From Coniochaeta sp. PMI_546 (Eukaryota; Ascomycota; Sordariomycetes; Coniochaetales; Coniochaetaceae), in the NCBI GenBank assembly GCA_021432605.1, contig MU271153.1, forward strand, positions 558,001 through 622,000: 64,000 bases of DNA, given 5' to 3'. The notes below the pieces were generated by a model, which was given only the letters and a program-made list of their open reading frames with translations, was not told the DNA's origin and did no database searches. How positions within the stretch are numbered: position 1 is the stretch's first letter; each line of letters opens with the position of its first letter. Below are positions 22,157 to 35,375 of this stretch, one piece after another. Made by a program: the position numbers and the translations under genes.

Positions 22157-24091
22157 TCACTGGGACTTCTCCGGCACCCTTTCGACGTTTTCAATCGCCC
22201 CTCCCTTCTCAGTGTCCGACACATCGCCATCATGGCTAACTCTCTTCTCTAAGTTCGCATTTGCCAGGTTCACACCCGTACACTGGTAGGACCGGAACTT
22301 CCTGGCAGGGGTTTTGGCTTCAAACTGGAGGTGGAAACACGTGTTAGTTTGCATACTCCAGTAAACAGAAAACACAGACTGGTTGCTTACTATCTCATCG
22401 ATCTCTTCGAGCGTCCGACCCTTCGTCTCGGGAAGGAAGAAGAAGACCCAGAGCGCACCAATGAGGCAGGACGGGAACCAGATATAGCCGTATTTCGGTC
22501 CCCAGTTCAGGGAGGCGGGATTGATGAAGTACGGGGCCGTGAATGTGGTGAGCCAGGCCGCGAAGAAGCCGACTGCTGCTGCGAGGCCGAAGGTGTAGCT
22601 TCGAAGTCGCTGGGACGGGATCTCTCCGCCGGCCAACCACGCATACGAGGCAATCAGTCCCTACAAACAGAGAATGTCAGTCACTGGTGAAATCATATTT
22701 GTGATATAACAATGTGCGGATACGTACGCTATAGCTCATCATGTACAGACATGACATCGCAACAAGCACCTGGCCAGTAACGATCTCGCCGGGCTTCTTG
22801 TCGTAAACAACAGCCACAATGAGCTGCAAAAAGCCGCAGATAATAAGGCCGTTCATTGTCAGGACCCGACGGCGACCGAACTTGACCACAATACACGCGT
22901 TGATGATGAGTGCGAGGAGTCCCACGGCACTGAGCACGCAGCTCATGGCGAACGGGTCTGCGACCTTGGCCATGGTGAAGAAGTACGCCTTGTATGCTGT
23001 AAAATTAATTCAGTGGTTAGCATGGAAACCGTCGCGCCTCGGCTGCCCATAATCGCTGAATACTAACCGATGATAAACATGGAGCCAGAGGCGGCCTGCA
23101 GCGTTACGGCGCAGACTGAAAGAACCGTCCTCCGTCGATCGATAGGGTTCTTGAACATGTCGATAAAGCCAACGCTGCTGCTGAGCTCCCTCTCTCTCTC
23201 GATCGCAGAACGGATGTCGTCCGCTTCAGCCTGGACATCAGCGCCGTCAGGCCGTAGCCACTTCAGGGACGCGACACCGGCCTCGTGTCGGTCTTTGTTG
23301 ATGAGCCAGCGGGGGGACTCGGGTATGAAAATCAATGCAACACTCAGAACGATGGGTACTGCGTAGATTATACCCAGGGGGATGAGATATGCGGACTTGT
23401 CGGGCCTCTTGGCGGTGGCCCAGTCGACGATGGTTCCTATCAAAGTCCCCTGCAGGACCAGTTAGCGTAACTGTGGTGCGTCAGCAGTACTGTGAACAGG
23501 CCTTGCACTTACCATGGATGTGCAGAACTGGAAGACGGCCAGGAACAGGCCGCGGTACTTGGCCGGGCTACTCTCCTGGATGTAGAGCTGCGAAAAGGTC
23601 ATGAAGTACCCGTTGGCGAGACCGATCAGGAAGCGACCGGCATACAGGGCACCAATGTCGGTCGTGGTCATCATGATGACGTCCGATACGACGCAGAGGA
23701 GACAGGCGAGCCACAGACACATCTTCCTCCCCAGTTTGGCAGCGACGAAACCGGCAGTTCCCGAGCTGAGGAAGGCCCCGAGTGTCATGAGCGATGAGAT
23801 GAGCTGTTGCCGTTCAGGCGTGATATTCCAACCTGAGGGCGTGCTTGGAGATTTGTAGCCGAACACCTAGCAATTTTGAAATGGCCTTTGTTAGAAAAGC
23901 CTTTTCATATTTGTTTGTGAATCGCAAGGACATATCCCAGTGCGTACCTGTAGGAAGCCGGGCATGGCTTGGAGACCACCGATCAACCCAAAGTCCAGGC
24001 CGTACTGGAACGGCGTGACCAGCATGAAACCACATGCTACAAAGCAGCGCCAATTGGCGCGAATCGTCTCCTTGTCCACATTCGGTGCCAT
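22157..24091 (-). CDS. MFS sugar transporter
   Basis: Six exons (24091-23948, 23866-23513, 23449-23068, 22996-22728, 22660-22391, 22324-22157) encode 528 residues with the 12-helix pattern of the sugar porter family. Signature motifs are present: GLIGGLQAMPGF in helix 1, GRKMCLW after helix 2, GRFLIGLANGY, then PESPRWL at the end of helix 6, GRRRV after helix 8, and PETKGRTLEEIDEI at the cytoplasmic end. The substrate is probably a hexose or disaccharide taken up with a proton; resemblance is to maltose/hexose porters. The last intron is 66 nt, in frame and free of stops, so its retention would insert 22 residues after the EEIDEI motif. A hydrophilic 55-residue tail follows. The gene lies downstream of, and parallel to, nothing obviously metabolic. 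Confidence 0.92.
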
Positions 24092-25898
24092 CGTTGCAGA
24101 TATCTCGTCTCAACGGGCAGCGAGGACAGATGTTGAGATAGTACTGTCAAACTGAAAACGACGAGAACCTACAATCGTAGAAAGGGGGTCTAGATTGCTT
24201 TACATACTACCTCCTAGGTAACCATATGCAGACCCATGCCTTGGTTTTCATAGTACGCAGACCAAAATAACTGCCGAAAAAATGTTATGAAATGGGATTT
24301 TCATAACCCTTACCTGCCGATGATAGACCTCGTTCTTGGCGTTTACCCCAACTTCCACATGTGGCGTGGAGGCGCCAAGAGGTTCAAAGTCCGGGTCAAT
24401 AGACCCTCACCTGATGCTTTAGGCTGTTGGGGTGCATATAGGTGTTTATTGACGTGGCCGGTATCTCTGTGTCACCCAAAATGTATTGGATCATGGTCGT
24501 GCACACATATTGCGGCATGTGGTATGGCCCGGATCTACCATGGCCTGGCCAGAACTCGGATCCGACAGTTGCCTACAATATGGCTAGATCAACATGGCAT
24601 AGGATCTGCTAGGATCTGGACCGAGGCTGCAACTCAAAGACGTCTAAGTCAGTATTTCGCGTAGTAGTAGATCGGTCAGCCATATCTGGTCGTCGGGAGC
24701 CCAGACTTCGGTATGTAACATCGTCAAGTTACCAGCCATACGGGAAACCAATAACATTGCCTTGCGCGCGCCAGCGGAATGGTTCAAGCATTCACATCAT
24801 CTGCCGACTCATGGTTGGGGTTGGAATTGACGCTTGTCGAGGCCAGACAGAGGGCCACGGTTCGTGTTATCCTGTCGCCGAGGCATATACCTTAGCCCTG
24901 TGACGACTTGATCGTGAGAGGTGATACTGATAACCTGTCATACGAAGAAGCCTAGTTTCTGTTCGTATTTCGTCTCGTTTCAATGTCTGCTCTACTGTGG
25001 GAAGAGAATGAGCGCACGATCTTAGTCTGCTGCAGATTCCAGACTGCCAACATTTCACGAAGCTTGCGGGAGTCCCCCACATGCCGAAACATTGAGGGGA
25101 TAGTCCAGCTAGGTCTGCAATCTCATGGCTGGCTGATGCCTGCCATGGTCGTCAACAAATGCATGCTGGGTCTGGTCGCAGACACCACTGTTCAGTATTT
25201 ATCGTGTTGTTCCCGAGCTGTTGGTTCACGACGCAATTGATCTGGAGTGACAGGGCAGTGCCTTCATGCATAAAGTGAGGCTCATGCTGAAGACGTGAAG
25301 CAGCTTGATGTTTGCCTTTCCTCAGAAATCTGCCTTGGCGTCCAATCAGATGTATGTACCACATACGATGCAGATACCGCACATTCAGCTCCCTTCCGCT
25401 CGAATAGCACACAACCACAGCGACCAACCAGCGAGCATAAGAAGTTTCGTCTGCGCTTGTCTTCCTCCTTTCTCCGCTTCAATCTCGGCGTCTATAGATA
25501 GACTCTTTCGGATGGGCAAGCGGGCGCGCAAATCTTAACTGCCAGAATCCTTCCCCGGATTCCCCGCCACGCTAAAACATGGGGTGCCAGGTAAACATGG
25601 AATATCTCCGCAAGACTCACTTTAGCGCGAGGACCCATGTGTCTTGGCTCCGCACCGCGCATGATGGGCGCGCGCAAGAACTCGGTGTGCCATGGCCGGC
25701 AGTTGATATCAGGAGTGTGTTTGCGGAACTGGTAGGTGCCATCTTGACAGTAGACATGATACTCTTGCGACACTAGGCCTGTGTAAGCAGCCAGCAACTG
25801 ATGGTGCTAGAGTCTTGCTGTCGGCTGTTGCCTCTTCATGTTCGAGTTTCTACCCGGCTTGCATTCGCAGGAGCCCTGACTGACGGCGAGGAGTACAG
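24092..25898. other. Intergenic spacer between divergent genes
   Basis: About 1.8 kb between the starts of the transporter (-) and the CorA-like gene (+). It holds both promoters and probably an unresolved first exon of the CorA-like gene. No other coding signal was recognised. Confidence 0.4.
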
Positions 25899-27288
25899 CT
25901 AGATGTGGACGAGCCTCATGATGGGTGTCCCAGACTCGATATCCTCGTCCTACGAGGCCATGCTCGATCAAGCAGCAATCCTCTCCGGATTGGAAGAGGC
26001 GAGTTTGAGACAGTCTTGAACCAACTGAGGCTGCCCAAGGTGGTCGTGCGTTACATGCACTCAAATAACGGCGAGCTTTCTCTTGTCCCCGAGTACAATG
26101 ACGAGTCCGACGCCTCAAAGCCCACTCACATGTGTGCGTTAAACTGTCCCCGACGAGGTGTAGCTTCGAACCAGCCGTTGTAGCACGATTCTAACTGTGT
26201 GATATCGGATACAGCCATCCTCGTACACTCACCTGAAGCCGAGGTCAACTGCTTTACATTCGCGCTGAGGCTATCGCTGCGATCACGGAACGCCTCAGGA
26301 CTGCTTATCGTCGAGGCTGAAAAGCAACTCTTTGGCCTGAGAGAAGACGTGCGGGCGTCTGTTCAGAAGCTGCAGGCATGTCCTCTGTATTTCCTCGGCA
26401 TCCTACTCGACCACTACGGCCGCCGTAATGAGGGCCGCAGAGGGTATCTCGACATGAGACTCGTCGAACTGGAGGACAAGATGGGCGTGTGCCCCTTTAT
26501 AGCGACCAAGCAGTCAGCTAGCTCGTACCCGGAGACGTGTACGGACAGCGAGGAATCCATCATCCACGAGTTGCATGACAACAACGTCCGCTTGATCTGG
26601 CTGAGCGGCACTATCAATTTCGAGATCTTGGCCCTCGACTTTGTGATATCGCTGCTGGATAGACTTAACGGGTTGGGTAAGGATGGACGTGCGTTGCCAG
26701 TTCTTTCGGAGGCCATGTGCTCGGTTATGACGGAGGAACTGAGAAGCATGAAGTCAAGCTCCGAACTGCGTCAGTTCCAGAGACGCAACCTCCAGCTAAG
26801 AGCTGAGGCGCGTATCGCAATGGTAAGTAGGCTCTCCTCTAGCCCCTACAAGCAGGTGTGTTGTCACCAGTGGCTGACAGCCCTTTCTCCAGCTTTATTC
26901 GCGAATCTCCCAGCGCGATAGTAAGGTGAGCATCAACGTGGCAGAACAGTCCCACAAGATTGCAGAGACAACTAGAGAAGACAGCCGGATGGTACGATCC
27001 ATAGCGGTTGTGAGCTTTCTTTTCCTGCCCGCCACGTTCGTTGCGGTAAGTTACACGTGGTCACTCCTCTGCTACCAGCACATTCCACACCTCGCTGACA
27101 CGAAACAGGCCATACTCAGCACCGGCTTAGTTGACTTCCAACCCGACGAGCTTGTGGTGTCAAAGTATTGGTGGGTATATGTATCCTTCGCGACGGCGTT
27201 GACGGCCTTGGTGGTTCTCGGGTGGTCATTGGCAAATCCTGTCCGGCCTGGTTGGCTGCGAGACAGGCAAAAGACAAGGATTTTGTGA
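25899..27288 (+). CDS. CorA-like Mg2+ transporter-type membrane protein (N-terminus unresolved)
   Basis: Four exons are clear: 25899-26133, 26215-26822, 26893-27045 and 27109-27288, giving 391 residues plus a missing start. The long N-terminal part is soluble and variable. It holds a FETVLNQLRLPKVVV segment and the THMSILVHSP junction, then helical stretches ending in KIAETTREDSRMVRSIA. Two C-terminal membrane helices follow (VVSFLFLPATFVA and YWWVYVSFATALTALVVLGW), the layout of fungal CorA-like proteins. The bacterial GMN selectivity motif is absent, as is common in this fungal group, so ion transport is not proven. The first exon appears to begin at a splice acceptor; an ATG at 25801 opens a 33-codon frame but no donor connects it. 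Confidence 0.72.
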
Positions 27289-27534
27289 AGAAGACTAGTG
27301 AAGAATGGGAACGTAAATGATCTTGAATATCAAGCTCCAGGTCTCTGTTTATATGTTCTGCTAGGTAACGCAAAAAAGGGCTGAAAATGCGGGGGATCAT
27401 GATGGTCGTCATATCCAAGATCATTCCTGCAGCATCTTACACGAAGGTACTCTAGCGTGACCAACTCATCGCAAATCTAGTCCTCCCCTTGGCTAAGGGG
27501 TGCTGGCGGATGTGCCAGTGTGCAGGACGTCAGG

Positions 27535-29120
27535 TCATAACGATGGACCGTTCCATGTGTCTCGTCTTTGCCGGCCAAACCATGCTTGCTTATGGGGAAA
27601 GGAGATCTCCTTCTCTCGAGAGAAACCTGCGAATTGGAGGTGTTGTATGAACCTGCGACAACGGTTAGAAATCCAAAGCCATATCTGCTACGAGGGTGAA
27701 AGTCGGTCTCTCACCTCTTGTTATCCACCCGCGGCTCGACACAGATGCTCATGGTCCTGTAGTCGGAGCAGAATGACCAATGCACCAAGCTCGTCAACCA
27801 AGCCTGAACCCTGCCACGTGCCCAGTCCTCGCCGATGAAGACGTGAAGCCCTCTGTCCCAGTCTGCGGCATCGGAGCCGCCGATATACCTACCCAGAGGG
27901 TCTTCCTTCACCCAGTATATCTCAAAGTATCCAAACGGAACACCATCCCACGTGCCGATCACGGGAAAACTGTGCTTGGAGGCAAGGGCTTTGGTCAAGA
28001 AGTCGGGCACGAACCCACCCCAGAAGGCCGACACTCGTGGGTTGGCCAACCATTTCTGCAGCAGTGCTGTGTCACTAAGCGTCGTTAGGTCAAATTGTGA
28101 AGGCGGCTTAGGACCGACGGGTCCCATATGCGGCACTGGTTTGGGTGATAGCGACGCAACACGGAAGGACAAATATTGGCCAACCGACGGGATGAAGCGC
28201 GTGTAGAATATCTCCCCCATGCGTGGTGGCTTTGGTCTGATAGGGTGGCGGATGTCGCCCGTCATGGTGAACTCGGCCGGTGCCGGGGGGTAGTAAGTCG
28301 GCAAGTGGCTCGAGCTGTAGAAGGGGCCAATAGGGAATGATGGCGTGCTAGTGAGCGTGATAGGAGGAGGAGCACCAGGCAGATCCGCATAGTGGTTCAG
28401 CGACGGGGACAAATGCGGCCGGTTAGATGTCTCGTTGATTGTAGGCGACCCAGGACGACTGCTGGTCGGGGAGCCAGGGTGTGAGTGCCCGCCTTTGGGG
28501 TTTGGTTGCAGCGTGAAGAGAAAGAGCCGTCCTGGTATCTGCCAGAACATCTTGCGCGACACAAACATGCGGGACCACCCCTCGCTGTCATCCATGACAA
28601 CGCCCACGGCAGAGTCGAGCGTGGCGATCAAGCCCATACGCTCTAGTTTTGGGATCAAGTTCCTGCCCCTCAGAACACCGTCGCGCTTTATGTTGATCCT
28701 CCACTCGCCTCGCGGCTTGCCGGACTCGGGTGTGTTTTTCGATGCGTCGGTATGAAGAACGGACGGTGGTTCGGGTTGGTGGAAGTACCAGTAAAGCGTG
28801 ACCCACAGCATCATGGCAATCTGGCGGGTTGGGCTCGCGGCAGGCTTGAAGTCGTTGCTCGACGGGTTCGAGATGGAGGAGATGAATAGCTTGTCGTTCT
28901 GTAGGGTTGGGCGGGTGAAGGAGTGAACGTGTCGCTTCTCGGGATCGGTCCCGTCTCCATTGTCGTCGGCATCGTCTTCTGTGTGCAGGACCACGCTCCA
29001 GCCGATAGGGAAGGCGTTGGTGTGCGTGCTCAGCTCGTGGGATTTGAAGAAGAGGCCGGCGAAAACGGGGGTCACGGTGAAGTTTTGGCCATCCGGGAGG
29101 TGGATGATCTGAGGCGCCAT
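27535..29120 (-). CDS. sidF: N5-hydroxyornithine transacylase, SidF type (siderophore biosynthesis)
   Basis: Two exons (29120-27715 and 27652-27535, intron 62 nt) encode 507 residues. The protein matches fungal siderophore acyltransferases of the GNAT/AlcB type, which move an acyl group (anhydromevalonyl in SidF) from CoA to N5-hydroxyornithine. Visible family blocks are LPDGQNFTVTPVFAGLFFKS at the start, FISSISNPSSNDFKP, ASPTRQIAMMLWVTLYWYFH, then the catalytic part FPVIGTWDGVPFGYFEIYWV and VFIGEDWARGRVQAWLTSL. The second exon restores the conserved ending FPHKQAWFGRQRR. The ATG at 29120 is chosen because the open frame upstream has only a GTG. SidL, the acetyl-transferring relative, remains possible. 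No siderophore NRPS, hydroxylase or siderophore transporter lies next to it in the window. Confidence 0.8.
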
Positions 29121-32100
29121 GGCTCGCTTCTCCCTCACGTCACGGCCTCCTCTGATACCGCCGTGTCTGCTGCTAGGTTGCCGCTGATTGAAATGGTGCG
29201 TTTGTTTGCAAGAAGTCGGACTTCTCGTCCCTGAACAGCTTGAACGCGGGGTAAACTTTTGTTTACCTTTCGGGATCGCACCTTCAAGACTTCGAACTCA
29301 TGTGGTCCTCCAAGATCTGCTCTTGGAGTTGGAATACCGTTAAAGAAAGAAGCTAGGTCGCCGGCTTTGGCCCAACATCCGAAAGCACTAGATCTTGTTA
29401 TTGTCGTCTCGCTCACGCTACATCAAGCAAGAGAGGCATGTGCCCCAACAGCAAACATGTCCTGATCATGACGATCATCCCACAATGGCATAGTGTGGGG
29501 TAATTGAGGCTGATAAGGTAGCTGACCAAGACTGGGGTCTGATTGGTTGTGGAATGATGCAGCAGAGCCACTATTGGTCGAACCATTCTTACCTGGGCTG
29601 TCTTAGAATGCCTTGAAGAGGTACATGTTTTCAGGCTTATTTTGTACCATCCCATATGTATCTGCTCAACGAAAGTCTTCGGCCCAAAAGGACCGGCACT
29701 CTTAATATTGCTCACCTACCCTATACACGACTGCTCCCTACCTCTGCCGACTTTGTGTTAACCTAGGTATGTGCGCATGCTTCCATATGTTTCAACAGCT
29801 CAGCTTGCCATCTCTCTCATTTCTAGGTTAGTCAGGATCTCTGCCAAGATGCCTTCCAGCTAGCATTGTAATGCTCACTAAATGCATTTTTGTTGTAGAC
29901 ATGCATCCGTTATCCTGACTCTGCTCAGGTTCGAGCAGCTTGGTCACTGTGGACCAAACGTTTCGTCTACAGATTCAAAAACAGAACAGTATTAATCCGC
30001 AAGTGGTTATATATCTGGTTATACCATATGTGGCTTGCGAACTCGCTGCCATGCTCAAGACTCAGATCAGGGCTATTCTGAACACACGATTCAACATCCA
30101 CCCGTCATCAAAGGGGTCTCACTTCAGCTCCTTCTGCTTGTTGCCTTCCTCAACATCGTACCCTTCTATACTGTCGACCACTGGGTGTTTAAATGTCACT
30201 GATGACGTTCTTTTTGCAAGTGACTGGTGCTCTTTCGATGCGGACGTCATCGCTGACAAATGACACAACACATATTCAGGTATAAGCCATTCTGCATGCT
30301 GTATCTAGATCACATATAGCACCAAAAGCAATGCATTCCGGTTTTCGAAAGGGTATTCGCGTATTTTTAACATATCTCTGCTCCCCACGACAGCCATGTC
30401 AGCCCTAACGGTCGGTCTAGTCTTGGCCTGATGCGGCAATCGTTCCGCTTAGAGCTTATAGCCGAGATCTGACATTTACCTGCGCGAACGGCCCCCCCTC
30501 TGTGGGTGAGCACGCGGGTGTGGAATGGGTGGTTCCCGCTTATGTCCTGTGGGATGGCATAGAGGTCGGCGATCACTCTTGCCCATCGTTCACCCAGCCT
30601 TGTACAGTACATGGAGTTGGGGCCCTCTCTGTGGCATTGGTCCGGGAGCTGGGGGTCGATCTTTCCTTGCCGCTTCCTTTCCGACTTACGTCGCATGGAT
30701 GTTTCCCCTACAGCCCTGATTTGCACGACGCAGTATCTGGCACGTGTTTGGTCCCTGGACGGACGATTACTTGAGGAAAGTGGCTACAGCACCGTTTGTT
30801 GTTTGGCAACCTAGCGAGATACTTTGCCCAAGGTCACCGCGACCGCGACTTTGCCCGCCGCGGCCGCGCTCGGTACACCCTTACCACCAGATCAGCCAGC
30901 TCCTAGGGCATGCTCGTGCTAAGATATGACCCGTCGGGAGGAGTTCCCCGGTGGTATGCTAGCCCCTGTCCTCTTATAGCCTCGATCGTAGCTTTCTGCG
31001 CCACATATGGAACCGCCACATCAGGCCTGGTAAGATGAATGCTGTTTTCTTCCGTAGCGTCTGTGAGATCGGTCAGAGTGTAGAACAAGCCTAGTTGAAG
31101 GTGCCACACAAGAAGCTTCAACGTCCCCCTTCTGCTCATCTTCCGACATCTTCAGGTAGAAGACGGTTTCGATGTCCCAGTCGTCAGCATTGGACTTCAA
31201 CTGCTTGCATCGGTTTCAATCGCAGCCCCGTCAGCAGACACCCAGAAATCATGACAAGGAACAAACTTTCAACCTTGAAGGAACGCCAGCCAACCGAATC
31301 CGCTGGCTCGCAGCCCCCAACTGTTCATGCCCTTGGCCAACATGAATCTGTCTTTGCACACCAGCTGTTTCATGCAACCTCTGGGTCCGGGGCTTCTGCT
31401 TCCGGCAGCTGACACCCAACCCACTGAAAGCTTCATCGGTGCCGGCATCCAACACCACTGGAGGAGTCAGTAACCGCCAAGAACTCGTGCCCGTCATCCG
31501 CCCCTTTGTGAGCGGTGCTGCGACCCTGCTACACGTCCGCTTCAGGTGGATGAGAGGGTATCAGTCGCGCCTAGGACGGCGGCTCCGGATCAATGACGGC
31601 AAGGCCCTCGCATCGACAAAAAACTCTGCAAAGTGTGCTTGTGCCACTGTATGCCGGCTCCCGTAGGACAACACAGTTCTCCTGTCTGAGACATTGAGTG
31701 ATTGCTGATGCCAAAGACGCAGTCGTCGTTCGCCGAGATGGCCCTGACCGGAGAATCTTGTAAGAACTCAATTAGATGCCAAGCAAATCGTTTCTCTGCC
31801 TTCGCACTGCTCACACGCGGCATTTATATCTAAGCACAGATTCCCACCTCTCTGGTGGCGCTATTTCTCTGGAGCGTAATACACGGGCGTAATTGGTCAT
31901 CTTCGACTCAGCAACGACTACGAGCCTTTCCACATACGAGCAGGCCTACCCATACCCAGCTTACCCTGTACGACGCTGATGTACGACTGTCAATAGTTGT
32001 TTGATCGTGCGGCTCGTACGTGATTGCCGGCGGCGTATGTGCATTCGGCCGCAACGAGTCAGACGACTTCGGTGCCGAAGCCCGGATGGTGCAACCCCGG

Positions 32101-32959
32101 ATCGGCAACATCTCCATCGGCAACGCCGTGACTGGTCGCCTCGAGAAGGCGACACCCTTGTTGCACGTTGCCGTGATGCTACCATATACCGTCATTTCTT
32201 CAGACCAAACCCTGTGCTGACAGTGTGGGGTGTCGGCTCAGTAACCAAAAGGGGGACCTTGTCAAAGGTGCGGGAGAAGCGGAAGTTCGGCCGCATGCCA
32301 CCCACCCTCCTCCCCGGACCCAAAGTATTTCAAGGTCAACTCACTGGTTCCGCGGTCGATATCCGATAGACGAGCAATGGCCCACCCACTCACAGTAGGG
32401 TAGGGGCAGCGGGAGACTCGGGAGTAAGCCATGACCCGCCTGTCAGCACGAAAGAGGGCGTGACGTTCACGACGGAAGGCGACCAGGGGAGCTGGCGGGG
32501 GTTTTGCGGTTTGACCAGTAAGGACGGGGTATGTTTAACAACAGGTGGTGTATTCCTAAATTGCTACGTGTTCTTCGACGTCTTCCAGATCGACAAAGTC
32601 GTTCGATCTCAGGGGTTGAGGCCTCCAGTTCGCATCGGATCCGAGCATCAGCCCTAACGTTATCCGGCGGGTCAAGCGTGGGAGAAGAAGAGGAACATAA
32701 GCAGCTGGCCTCGGTATTGGTTGAACTTGTCGATGACAATGAAATATCACAGTGCACCGGAGTTTTGGCCGGAACGACAACGTCATGAGCCCACCCCTGC
32801 ACCGTACCGTGTTCAGAGGAGGAAACTCCAGACGTTGCCAAAGTAACGGATCGCCACTCGGCAAGTATACCTGGGAAGCAAGTGTTTTCCACATCGAGCA
32901 AGTTAACCCATATAAGCCCCAGAAGAGCGACGTTGCATGTGATGACGGAAGGCCCGAAA
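29121..32959. other. Gene-poor 3.8-kb stretch
   Basis: Between the SidF-like gene start and the Yvh1 3' end. A GC-rich piece at about 32.0-32.2 kb is open in both directions and may be an exon relic. A GC-rich patch with NotI-like sites lies near 30.85 kb. No gene could be supported. Confidence 0.4.
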
Positions 32960-34360
32960 TCATAGATTCTGCTTGACAGGCATTGATCCGGCCGTAGGTG
33001 TTGGCCGCGGGGGCAAACGAATACCCAACGCGGCCATTCGCTCTGCTTCCGCGACGCCCACCGCCCGTCCAACCGGACCCCGCGGCGGTGAAGTAGCAAC
33101 CTCGTCGACCTTGCTCCTCTGCAGACAGAATGCTGGACAAACCCACTCGCCGCAGCTGCACTTGAACCCTTGCCAAGAGTAGCGACCAATAGAAGCGCCG
33201 CACTTTGCCCCAGGACAGACAAGGCGGCCCTCGAGGAGACCTTCCTCAAGGGTCGGCCGCATCCAAGACAGGGGCTCGATAAAATGTGAACAAGAAGCCT
33301 GCGGTCGGCCGTTGCTGTCATGTGCCACCACGAACGGCTTCGTGGCTAGCACCCGTCGACATTTCTTGCACCGGAGCTCCAGCCCAGCTTCGGCGATTGG
33401 TTGGCTGTCTGGGTTAGGCTTGGCAGTCTCGTTGCTGCCGTTGTCCTTTGCTCCACGCGCATGGTCACCCTTCACCTCTTCATCCTGAAACAGCAGCCGG
33501 TCTGGCGCCATACCTAACTTGGCCGCCTCTTCGACCTCTCGCTGATATGCCCACCGCCTGTACGTGCGATGTCTCTCGACGGCGTCATCACTGTCAGCGG
33601 GGCAGCCCATCTCCCACCAAAGCTCCAGCTGCTTCATGAAGCCGTCATTAGGTTCAGCGATGCCCCTGGTTTGCCGTACCCACTTCAAGGCGCGCGCAAC
33701 CGCAGTACGAGCTGCTCCTGTGCGGTCAGGGTCTCGACCCTCGGCGGCGCCGAAACGATGTGGGTATCTCCAGAGGAGATATGCAACGACGGCAGTGACA
33801 GACCGAGATTTCCCCATGGCGCAGTGTACCAGCACAGCTCCAGACGGTCTGGTACCATTGGACTTCTCTGTGTAGGGCAAGGCAGGTGTCAGGGAGACAC
33901 GAGCGAGCTGCTCCGACGTGGCCGATATGTCTGCTGAGCCGGTCTGAATGGGTGATGCTGGCGAAATGGAATCCGGCGAGCTGGCTGATAACGACTTCTG
34001 ACCGTTCTGGACTTCATCTCCGTCTTGCACATCTGATCTTGAAGCGACAGCACCGTACAGGCCTTGGTGGATAAAGCGGACCATCCTGGGCAGGTGTACT
34101 AGAATGTCGGCCTCCTCAACGTCGTCAATGTCGACGCTGAGGTGCGTGTACTTGTCATCCTCGAACCCGCGGCTTGTATCTAACGAGTATTTTATGACGG
34201 ACAGAACATGAGTGATGTGGTGCTCCTCGAGGAGCGACGCTCTCCGGAAAGCGAAAATTCTGGAAAAAAAGGTCAACACTAGCACGGGGCCAGAGAAGAA
34301 GAAATATACTTACCCACTGATATAGATGTCTTCGGTTCCCGAAACTCTTGAAAGGGCCAT
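32960..34360 (-). CDS. YVH1: Yvh1-type dual-specificity phosphatase
   Basis: Two exons (34360-34314 and 34259-32960) encode 448 residues. Yvh1 acts in late 60S ribosomal subunit maturation, helping release Mrt4, and in fungi also affects growth and virulence. The phosphatase domain begins with DIYISGIFAFR rebuilt over the intron, has a substrate-trapping region near DIDDVEEADIL, and the active site HCAMGKSRS at 161-169 (Cys162, Arg168). A 60-residue Ser-rich insert lies between helix 4 and the active site, longer than in yeast. The C-terminal zinc-binding domain is complete: CKKCRRVLATK, CSHFIEPLSWM, CPGAKCGASIG and CSCGEWVCPAFCLQRSKVDEV. The gene ends with a 40-residue Pro-rich tail. Upstream lies a spacer of 1.85 kb without recognised genes. 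Confidence 0.93.
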
Positions 34361-35095
34361 GATGTTGGTTTCGGTGACGTGTGGGATAAAAGGACGTCGA
34401 TGCAGCTTTTGATGTATGAAACAAGCCGGAAAGCGAGACTTGGTGGTGACATGGCGGGGCAAATTCAAGCTCAAAACTTCCCGCGCACCTTACCTTATTT
34501 GGTTAGTGCCGAACTACAAATCGTCCCTGGAACAGATTGTTGAAGTGCTGGAAGGAAGTACCAATGAGTGCTGGAAAGAGGTACCAATGTAGGGCTGAGC
34601 AAATGATGCTCCGGGCGGCAATAGCCACATGGGCAAAGGCAACGAGGACGTGTACCAAGGTAAACTTTCGTTCCTGAATAAACCAAGCTTGGATTCTCCT
34701 ATGCTCAACTGCATCCGCTATCTGACCAACATCACAGCCACGAGTTGACCAACCATCACGTCGTTTCTACTGTGCCGCTTGCTCGCGAACCAGGGGTATT
34801 TCTCTTCCTCTTTGGCAATGCAGAATGCGTATCAGAAAACCCTCGAAAGAGGGGGACAGACTTCCCAACCCGTTTTAGTGTTCACCCCCGCCAACTATCA
34901 ATTCCCAGATGCCACTCTAACCAAAGCAAAGTAACCGCCAGCTGAGCTGCCTTGATGCTATGCCATAACGAAGACTCATGCTGCAATAACGAACGATAAT
35001 ACAAAGCAAGAACAGCAAAAGATAAAACTTGATCGAGATGGGAACACCCGATGACCTCGACTGTAGTCATGAATTTCAATCCGTGGATGTTGGAC

Positions 35096-35128
35096 GTTGT
35101 CAATGTCAATGTCAATGTCGATGTTAAT
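35096..35128. repeat. (TCAATG)n microsatellite
   Basis: About five imperfect TCAATG hexamers in a row. It lies outside any recognised gene. Confidence 0.7.
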
Positions 35129-35375
35129 CGACACAGCCGCATCTAGACTGCTCTAGTCCACTTTCCGAACTTCGAGTCCGAGGTCAAGTGGCAGTGCCAT
35201 GTACACCATGTACACCAACAAAGAATGGACTCGCGGACTGGTTGCAACCAGAGTCGCTTTGCGAAGGGGTCCCGCAATGCAGCGCCCGTGGCCTTTGCGC
35301 CAGCATTCGACGGCACGCCGTAGTATACCGTGCACCGCAGCGTAAATAATGATGGCTGGCGGGTTCCGGACTGTG

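Noticed and set aside
20841-29120. A siderophore or secondary-metabolite gene cluster made of the transporter, CorA-like gene and SidF-like gene
   Set aside because: The transporter has sugar-porter motifs rather than those of siderophore transporters, there is no NRPS or PKS, and the orientations are mixed.
32001-32220. GC-rich stretch open on both strands
   Set aside because: Protein-like in composition, but no ATG-led gene, conserved motif or splice partners; kept only as a possible relic.
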